Positions 13,494 to 17,765 of a DNA stretch of 17,765 bases are shown here, piece after piece. The position numbers were made by a program, and so were the translations under genes. The DNA comes from an uncultured Methanomassiliicoccales archaeon (lineage in GTDB: Archaea; Thermoplasmatota; Thermoplasmata; Methanomassiliicoccales; Methanomethylophilaceae), in NCBI GenBank assembly GCA_934702355.1, contig CAKUXX010000018.1:1-17765 (forward strand). Reading direction: 5' to 3'. Under the pieces are notes generated by a model. It made no database searches, was not told the origin of the DNA, and worked only from the letters and a program-made list of their open reading frames with translations. The first letter of the stretch is position 1. Each line of letters starts with the position of its first letter.

Positions 13494-14624
13494 ATGACCA
13501 TCAAGGCCCCCACGAAGAAGGAGCTCCAGTTCCTGAAGATGCTCCTCTCCGGGAAGTCCACGAGGGGAGCGGCCAGGGAGCTGGGTATCCCCCAGAGGTC
13601 CGCCTACAACATGGCCGAGAAGCTCACCTACCTGGGCTTCATCAGGCCGATCCCGGGGACGAAATCCCCCGTGGTCTACGAGAAGGGCGACCTCGACTAC
13701 TCCTTTATAGAAGGGAGATGCAAACTCGGCCAGGGCGCCGCAAAAGGTGCCCCCTCCCCTCCCCGCGAGATACGCCCCGCACCCGACCCTGTCAAGGGGG
13801 TCTCCACCGATCCCGAGTGCCCCGAGGGTTTCGTCGAGGCCCATGTCAACGGCTCGATGTCCTTCACCATCGTGAAGGTCGGGACCTTCGACGACCCTCG
13901 GATCCCGGGGGTAGGCTATGTCGGCTTCTGGAAGAGGAAGGAGACCGTCCTCAACGGCTCCGTCAATCGCTACGGCTCCATCAGCATCAACGGGCAGGAC
14001 GTCGGCCTCACGTATAGGAAGGGCTCGCGCGGTTCCGAGACGTTCGCGCTCGCACCCAAGCGCATCTTCCTCGACCCGAAGGAGTTCCGCTCCGAGGAGG
14101 AGGCGAAGGAGCTGTTCATAGACCGCGCCCTCAAGGTTGCGACCATCCTGACGAACACGGGCTGGATGCTCACCGATCCGAAGTTCGACGGGAACTCCAC
14201 CTTCGAATACGCCATCAGGAACTCGCCCCTCACCCAGTTCCTGGAGAAGGGTCACGAGAAGGACAACGACATCATCATGGACGGAAGCCCCGGCTGTCCC
14301 GAGGCGGAGATGACCGATCCCGACTGCTGGGAGAAGGTCCAGATCTTCGCCAACCTCCCCACCCACGTGATGGAGGCGAAGGCGCAGGCGAACGTCGCCA
14401 TGGCCGCCGCCGTCCAGGCGAGATCGGGATGTACCGTCGCCCTCTCCCGTCTGGATGCCATCGACCAGGTCCTCGGAAGGATAATCGACGTCCAGGACAG
14501 GACCGCCCAGGCCATTCTCGGAAACGCCGAGAACATGGTCAACCTCGCACGCGCCAGGTCCGAGGGCGAGCAGCCCTATGTCCCGAGGCCTTCGGACAGC
14601 AGCTGGCAGGAGGGGTACCAGTGA
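13494..14624 (+). CDS. Winged-helix protein of the mobile element, function unknown
   Basis: 376 residues. Residues 6-62 form a winged helix-turn-helix (helix K-K-E-L-Q-F-L-K, then S-T-R-G-A-A-R-E-L-G-I-P-Q-R-S-A-Y, then a wing). A proline-rich linker (about 80-100) leads to a central domain with many beta-type stretches (about 105-220) and an alanine-rich helical C-terminus (about 300-355) that may be coiled-coil. It could be a regulator or a replication/partition protein; I do not recognise the central domain. ATG 13494 follows GGAGGCGG; a GTG at 13440 is in frame but lies inside the leader hairpin. The stop overlaps the next start (GTGA). Confidence 0.75.
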   Translation: MTIKAPTKKELQFLKMLLSGKSTRGAARELGIPQRSAYNMAEKLTYLGFIRPIPGTKSPVVYEKGDLDYSFIEGRCKLGQGAAKGAPSPPREIRPAPDPVKGVSTDPECPEGFVEAHVNGSMSFTIVKVGTFDDPRIPGVGYVGFWKRKETVLNGSVNRYGSISINGQDVGLTYRKGSRGSETFALAPKRIFLDPKEFRSEEEAKELFIDRALKVATILTNTGWMLTDPKFDGNSTFEYAIRNSPLTQFLEKGHEKDNDIIMDGSPGCPEAEMTDPDCWEKVQIFANLPTHVMEAKAQANVAMAAAVQARSGCTVALSRLDAIDQVLGRIIDVQDRTAQAILGNAENMVNLARARSEGEQPYVPRPSDSSWQEGYQ

Positions 14625-14827
14625 ACACCCGTCGGAAGGACCTTTATAGGTCCGCGACCGTTGTTGTCGTTGCAGATGGGGATCCCACGGTCGAGCGTGC
14701 GGTGGCGGATCCTATCGGGAGATTAGGCAGGGTAGCACTCCCCCCGGTCTGTGCAGTCGGAGACGGTCTCGACATCATGCCGTCCTCCGTGATTCTTCCA
14801 TCCGATCCCCGGGAGGTCCGCCAATGA
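14621..14827 (+). CDS. Small unknown protein of the mobile operon (68 aa)
   Basis: 68 residues, not recognised. A basic N-terminus (N-T-R-R-K-D-L-Y) precedes a valine-rich strand and two more hydrophobic stretches. The GTG at 14621 overlaps the upstream stop as GTGA and follows GGAGGGG. Its own stop overlaps the next ATG. The 4-nt overlaps at both ends are the main evidence that it is real. Confidence 0.6.
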   Translation: MNTRRKDLYRSATVVVVADGDPTVERAVADPIGRLGRVALPPVCAVGDGLDIMPSSVILPSDPREVRQ

Positions 14828-15213
14828 CCTTCCATAAAGGTCGCGACGATTCCAGGAGGAGGCTCGCGGAATCCGAGGTGCTCAAGGTCCTCTCCCGTCT
14901 GCAGGACGACGACGGGTTCGCGGAGGCCGTGCACGAGTCGGACCGCGTCGCGGCTCCTGTCCGTCCCCGTCCGGTCGCCCGTCGCTCCGATGGCCGTCCC
15001 GTCTCCAACGGGCGCATCGTCCTGATCGACATCCGCACCTGCGGGCTCTCCGTCAAGGACGCGCTCGAACGGATCGACGGATTCCGCTCGGACCCCGACT
15101 ACAGCGGGTACGACATCATCATGGACGGGGACCTCTACGCCGTCGTCGCGGTGCCGAGGTCCGCGCCCGCGCGTTCCGATGCTCCGATCGTCGGGATGAG
15201 GAGGCTTCCATGA
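14824..15213 (+). CDS. Small unknown protein of the mobile operon (129 aa)
   Basis: 129 residues, not recognised. A charged, arginine-rich first half (F-H-K-G-R-D-D-S-R-R-R-L) leads to a compact second half with alternating strand and helix (R-I-V-L-I-D-I-R-T-C-G-L, D-A-L-E-R-I-D-G-F, Y-D-I-I-M-D-G-D-L-Y-A-V-V-A-V-P). Both ends are 4-nt ATGA overlaps. The 327-residue frame on the opposite strand is a shadow. Confidence 0.65.
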   Translation: MTFHKGRDDSRRRLAESEVLKVLSRLQDDDGFAEAVHESDRVAAPVRPRPVARRSDGRPVSNGRIVLIDIRTCGLSVKDALERIDGFRSDPDYSGYDIIMDGDLYAVVAVPRSAPARSDAPIVGMRRLP

Positions 15214-15476
15214 CATCGTTCTGCGCGGTCCTCCTCTTCGACAGGGAGACGACCATCGGAATGTTCGGCGAAGCCGTCGATATGCTGAATGATGCCGGGG
15301 CCGACATCCTGCTGTCGGAGGCGGCGTTCGTGTCCGAGGGCCTCTCGGTGGAGGTATCATGCCCGGAGGACTGCTGGGAGAGGTTCGAGGCCGCCGTATC
15401 CGAGATGGAGGGTGTGACCATCGACTGGGATGCCATGGCGGAGGACGCATGGGATGATCCGGAGGTCGTCGGATGA
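15210..15476 (+). CDS. Small acidic protein upstream of the PIN gene (88 aa)
   Basis: 88 residues, strongly acidic, rich in Glu/Asp/Ala, with an alternating strand-helix pattern (C-A-V-L-L-F-D, then a helix, then L-S-V-E-V-S-C). It sits directly before the PIN-domain gene, with ATGA overlaps on both sides, which is the place of a VapB-type antitoxin. It has no recognisable AbrB, RHH or HTH DNA-binding segment, so the antitoxin role is a positional guess only. Confidence 0.65.
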   Translation: MTSFCAVLLFDRETTIGMFGEAVDMLNDAGADILLSEAAFVSEGLSVEVSCPEDCWERFEAAVSEMEGVTIDWDAMAEDAWDDPEVVG

Positions 15477-15919
15477 TCCTCTCCCGTTCCAGGCGCAAGG
15501 TGTCCGTCGATGCCAACGTCCTGATCGCAGCTGTCGTGTATCGCTCCAAGCAGATGCCCAGGGTTCTCGATAGTATCCGTTCCAGAGACGAGCTCATCGT
15601 CTCGAACATCATCCTGTTCCAATGCACCCGTCAGGCAATGAAGTCCAAATGTCCCCTGACCTCCGAGGAGATAAGGGAAGCCATCCTGGACATTTGCCCA
15701 GATGTTGTCGAGATCGAGATCGTTCCCGTAGAGGATCTTCGTCGGAGATACTCCATGCGTGATGATTCTGATTTGGAGACGCTGTATTCCGTGGATATGA
15801 CCCGTTCCGAGATCCTGGTCACGGGAGACGACGACTTCTTCGACGAGAAGAATCCGCCAAGGGGCGTGAAGGTCCGCTACATGCGTCCGAGGGATTATCT
15901 TGAGGAGGGGGATGAATGA
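15473..15919 (+). CDS. PIN-domain protein (VapC-like RNase fold)
   Basis: 148 residues, resembling the group of putative PIN toxins with a D-A-N-V-L-I-A-A N-terminus. D13 is the first metal ligand. D98, D100 and the cluster G-D-D-D (119-121) supply the later acidic positions in S-D-L-E-T-L and V-T-G-D-D-D-F-F. The conserved glutamate expected in the S-x-x-I-L-x-E helix is missing: the segment reads S-N-I-I-L-F-Q-C. Activity could therefore be weakened or altered. It is joined by 4-nt overlaps to its neighbours, unlike a free-standing toxin-antitoxin pair. Confidence 0.8.
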   Translation: MILSRSRRKVSVDANVLIAAVVYRSKQMPRVLDSIRSRDELIVSNIILFQCTRQAMKSKCPLTSEEIREAILDICPDVVEIEIVPVEDLRRRYSMRDDSDLETLYSVDMTRSEILVTGDDDFFDEKNPPRGVKVRYMRPRDYLEEGDE

Positions 15920-16092
15920 TTGCGAAGTTATTTACATCCGCAATCCTTGGTTCTATTTGCCCACAGGGAGCCTTCCTTTCCGGAAGGTACGATCTTACAG
16001 GAGGAGTGGCATGGTGCGCCTCCCCCTGTGGGTCGATTTTGACCGAGACATACGCTTCTTCCTCAGTCGATCGTGCGGAGGTGATCGGATGA
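15916..16092 (+). CDS. Micro-gene of the mobile operon (58 aa)
   Basis: 58 residues, not recognised, mostly small and hydrophobic with three cysteines. The ATG overlaps the PIN stop (ATGA, 15916-15919) and its TGA overlaps the next ATG (16089-16092), the same syntax as the rest of the operon. The competing frame through this stretch starts at 15912 (ATG within the GGAGGGGGATGAATG run) and stays open to 16463. Its codon use is at least as good, so the choice is not certain. Confidence 0.45.
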   Translation: MIAKLFTSAILGSICPQGAFLSGRYDLTGGVAWCASPCGSILTETYASSSVDRAEVIG

Positions 16093-16463
16093 CCGTCACC
16101 CGTCCGTATGCGATGGCGTTGATGCTCTCGACCTACTGGTCCGAGATCATGCGCGTCCTGATCTCCAAAGGCGGGATGACCGTCGGAGAGCTCGACAGGA
16201 TGGTCGAGCTGAAGAGGGCGATCGATCTGTTCCGCGACGGGAGGGATGCCCGATGGGGGACGACATCCTCAGACAGGGGAAGACCGCCGTCATCTACGCG
16301 CGTGTCTCCACCAAGGGGCAGGCGGAATCGGGCGTCTCCATCGACACCCAGCTCAAGACCTGCCGTTCGTGGTGCAGACAGAACGGTGTGGAGGTCGTCG
16401 GCGAGTTCCACGACGACGGCGTGTCCGGCACGACCAACGACAGGGACGACTTCGGACAGCTGA
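16089..16463 (+). CDS. Unknown protein overlapping the recombinase gene
   Basis: 124 residues from ATG 16089, which has the best ribosome site in the window (GGAGGTGATC, 7 nt before the ATG). The same frame is open from ATG 15912 and has another well-placed ATG at 16011 after GGAGGAG. Only the first 55 or so residues (two helices, ending L-F-R-D-G-R-D) look like protein. The rest overlaps the recombinase by 211 bp and reads as an Arg/Ser/Pro-rich shadow. It is probably a gene whose original stop was lost by a small indel, or a true long overlap. Confidence 0.45.
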   Translation: MTVTRPYAMALMLSTYWSEIMRVLISKGGMTVGELDRMVELKRAIDLFRDGRDARWGTTSSDRGRPPSSTRVSPPRGRRNRASPSTPSSRPAVRGADRTVWRSSASSTTTACPARPTTGTTSDS

Positions 16464-17248
16464 TCGGAGCCGTGGTGTCGAAGCAGCCCCACTATCTCGT
16501 CGTCTACGATTCGTCGCGTCTCACACGCAAGGGTCCCGACGAGCTCAACCGTCTGAAGGCCGTCCTGGACATGTACAGGTGCGAGGCGATCTACGCGGGA
16601 TACGGCGGATTGTCCGGCAACTCCCAGGCCGCGCTCCATCTGGACACCTACAAGTCGGCCACCGACTCCCTGTTCGTGAAGGAGCAGACCAAGAAGACCA
16701 GGGACTCCGTGGACAGGAACATCGCCGAAGGCCGTCACGTCTCCCGCTCGGTCGGATTCGCATTTGCCGAGGACATCCACCTGATGCCCGAAGGACGTAT
16801 CCTGAACGAGCCGAGGGAGAGGGAGAGGAAGGACTCCGAAGGTAGGATCGTGAAGACGGTCACGCCTGCGACGGTGATCAAGTCCGTCTCCGACTTCTTC
16901 GCCCTCGTGGACAGGGGAGCCTCCATCGAGGTCATCGCCGAGATGTGGGGGCTTGAGCGTCACACCATCTCCAACGCCGTCCGTGGCAAGTCGTTCTGTC
17001 GGAGGGAGAGCTGCGACCTTCCCGATCGGAGCGAGGAGTACAGGACGAGGCTCAAGGCGGCCAAGGATTCGGGGTCCGTCGATACGGTGTTACTCGAACA
17101 GTATCGGAGTAACATCCGTCAGAGGAAATCGAAGGAGAGGGCCCAATGCCGTGCGAAAGCGATGGAAGGAAGGGTTGATGGAAACAAGGGTCCCTCCGAG
17201 GTCGGAAACCCCTTCGGAGACGGTGGAAAGAAGGGTGCGGTATCATGA
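16253..17248 (+). CDS. Serine recombinase (resolvase/invertase family integrase)
   Basis: 331 residues, cytoplasmic site-specific recombinase, the likely integrase of the element. The N-terminal resolvase domain (about 10-150) has Y-A-R-V-S with nucleophile S19, Q33 in D-T-Q-L, and the arginines R89 and R92 in S-S-R-L-T-R. The following helix and a D-S-V-D-R-N-I-A-E-G linker lead to a recombinase-like DNA-binding part. It is shorter than large serine integrases (450-600), with a degenerate C-x5-C and a Lys/Arg-rich end. ATG 16253 follows GGGAGG. The stop overlaps the next micro-gene as ATGA. Confidence 0.88.
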   Translation: MGDDILRQGKTAVIYARVSTKGQAESGVSIDTQLKTCRSWCRQNGVEVVGEFHDDGVSGTTNDRDDFGQLIGAVVSKQPHYLVVYDSSRLTRKGPDELNRLKAVLDMYRCEAIYAGYGGLSGNSQAALHLDTYKSATDSLFVKEQTKKTRDSVDRNIAEGRHVSRSVGFAFAEDIHLMPEGRILNEPRERERKDSEGRIVKTVTPATVIKSVSDFFALVDRGASIEVIAEMWGLERHTISNAVRGKSFCRRESCDLPDRSEEYRTRLKAAKDSGSVDTVLLEQYRSNIRQRKSKERAQCRAKAMEGRVDGNKGPSEVGNPFGDGGKKGAVS

Positions 17249-17325
17249 GTGGAAGATACGGTTCCCTTCCTTCCATCGTCGGGGGGCTTCCTTCCACCGT
17301 TCGCGATGGGGAGGCCGATCCATGA
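17245..17325 (+). CDS. Candidate 26-residue micro-gene
   Basis: Starts MSGRYGSLPSIVGG. Its ATG overlaps the recombinase stop and its TGA overlaps the next ATG, each by 4 nt. No independent evidence of translation; it may only be a coupling device that carries ribosomes to the next gene. Confidence 0.3.
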   Translation: MSGRYGSLPSIVGGLPSTVRDGEADP

Positions 17326-17471
17326 TCCCGGAGAGGTGCGCCCGTTGCGACCTCCTGATGATCGGCAGATGGTCGCCATGGTGCTTCGGGACGATGAGGC
17401 CGCTGCTCTTCGTCGATACCTGTCCGATGGAGGAGGACGGATGCGCCGATCGGCCGGAGGGGAGGAGATGA
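17322..17471 (+). CDS. Small four-cysteine protein (49 aa)
   Basis: 49 residues with C-x2-C (C6, C9 in R-C-A-R-C-D), a third cysteine in P-W-C-F-G and two later ones (D-T-C-P and D-G-C-A), consistent with a small zinc-binding fold. GGAGG lies 7 nt before the ATG. The stop overlaps the next ATG (ATGA). Function unknown. A longer frame in the same phase begins inside the recombinase gene and is not supported. Confidence 0.5.
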   Translation: MIPERCARCDLLMIGRWSPWCFGTMRPLLFVDTCPMEEDGCADRPEGRR

Positions 17472-17704
17472 AGGTCTTCGTACCCGAGAGGAGGGTCGAC
17501 GCTCCGGAGCTGTCGGAGGAGCAGGTCCGGATGCTGTTCGACGGGAGGTACGTCGAGGGACGTTTCGGGCTTGAGGAGGGGGACGTGTTCCCCCTGGCCT
17601 CGGAAGGCATCCCGTTCGAGGCGGTGTGCTACAGGATGATAGGCGGAGGGAGGTGCAGAGTGAGGATAAAGGGGCGAGTTCTTGTACAGTCCGTAATTGA
17701 TTGA
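17468..17704 (+). CDS. Small unknown protein, last gene of the mobile operon (78 aa)
   Basis: 78 residues, not recognised. A charged N-terminal part (P-E-L-S-E-E-Q-V-R-M-L-F helix) leads to a small beta-rich C-terminus (C-R-V-R-I-K-G-R-V-L-V). The ATG overlaps the upstream stop and follows GGGGAGG. The in-phase frame reaching back to 17249 is an overlap shadow. After its stop come GATTG-AGA-CAATC, a weak 5-bp hairpin, and AT-rich sequence to the window end. Confidence 0.55.
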   Translation: MKVFVPERRVDAPELSEEQVRMLFDGRYVEGRFGLEEGDVFPLASEGIPFEAVCYRMIGGGRCRVRIKGRVLVQSVID

Positions 17705-17765
17705 GACAATCATGGGGTGCCGTGATATCTATCAGGTTCACTCTACGAATCTAAAATAAGTTATA

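Larger units (their letters stand above)
13131..17704 (+). mobile_element. Putative integrative element with serine recombinase
   Basis: The limits are inferred: the left edge is where TadA homology ends, and the right edge is the last gene of the operon. Content includes a serine recombinase, a PIN-domain protein, a winged-helix protein and small genes of unknown function in one plus-strand operon. No replication protein, conjugation gene or rest of TadA is visible, and no direct repeat that could be attL/attR was recognised, so the real right end may lie beyond the window. Confidence 0.5.

Noticed and set aside
13389..14366. 325-residue minus-strand frame across the winged-helix gene
   Set aside because: Antisense shadow; the plus-strand frame has the TATA box, the ribosome site and the helix-turn-helix.
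14644..15627. 327-residue minus-strand frame in the mobile region
   Set aside because: It runs antisense to four genes tied together by 4-nt overlaps, is Pro/Arg-rich and has no ribosome site.
13131..17765. attL/attR direct repeats flanking the mobile element
   Set aside because: Comparing the TadA break with the right-hand sequence by eye gave only AATTG in common, which is too short to claim.
17705..17765. Gene or terminator at the window end
   Set aside because: Only a 5-bp hairpin (GATTG-AGA-CAATC) and AT-rich sequence are present; nothing decisive is visible before the window stops.
1..17765. CRISPR array, rRNA or tRNA genes
   Set aside because: No regularly spaced repeats and no conserved rRNA or tRNA landmarks were seen on either strand.

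Overview
The window (GC-rich, 17.8 kb) looks like chromosome of a methanogenic archaeon of the Thermoplasmatota, most likely Methanomassiliicoccales / Methanomethylophilaceae. The grounds are an archaeal-type ApgM, TATA boxes about 25-27 nt before start codons (leaderless promoters), strong GGAGGTG ribosome sites inside operons, a dockerin-tagged metallophore/corrinoid binding protein, an archaeal TadA-like ATPase, and the fact that every protein gene whose end is visible stops in TGA. That last point fits an organism that keeps TAG for pyrrolysine. The taxonomic call is inference.

Left end (1-1568): the remains of two insertion sequences. A minus-strand frame open from 1254 to the window edge encodes the N-terminal part of an IS1634-type DDE transposase, then, in the same frame, a TnpB (IS200/IS605 OrfB) cut off by the window edge. 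TnpB appears to have its own promoter and start. An intergenic strip follows, with a GGAA-N6-TTCC operator-like palindrome before apgM.

Housekeeping block (1569-5578): apgM (plus) converges on a two-gene minus-strand operon of pilin-like membrane-anchored proteins. Next is a minus-strand U32-family peptidase/RlhA-like protein whose best-supported start is GTG at 5578.

Uptake operon (5650-10564): a divergent regulatory region with two TTGGA-N7-TCCAA palindromes and a hairpin-rich 300-nt leader precedes a dockerin-solute-binding protein fusion, two FecCD-type permeases and a FecE/BtuD-type ATPase. Together they form one ABC importer for a siderophore, heme or corrinoid; the substrate cannot be read from sequence.

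Islet (10565-13130): an orphan MNT nucleotidyltransferase (antitoxin family, no intact HEPN toxin), then a two-gene secretion/pilus module: a protein with four CxxC pairs and a TadA-like ATPase that stops being TadA at 13130, before its Walker B region.

Mobile region (about 13131-17704): a hairpin-rich leader, then a tightly packed plus-strand operon of about eleven genes, nearly all joined by 4-nt ATGA/GTGA overlaps. It encodes a winged-helix protein, several small unknown proteins, a PIN-domain protein, a serine recombinase and small distal proteins including a four-cysteine one. It is probably an integrative element whose arrival broke the TadA gene. Bases 17705-17765 are AT-rich with no gene seen. 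No rRNA, tRNA or CRISPR array was found.
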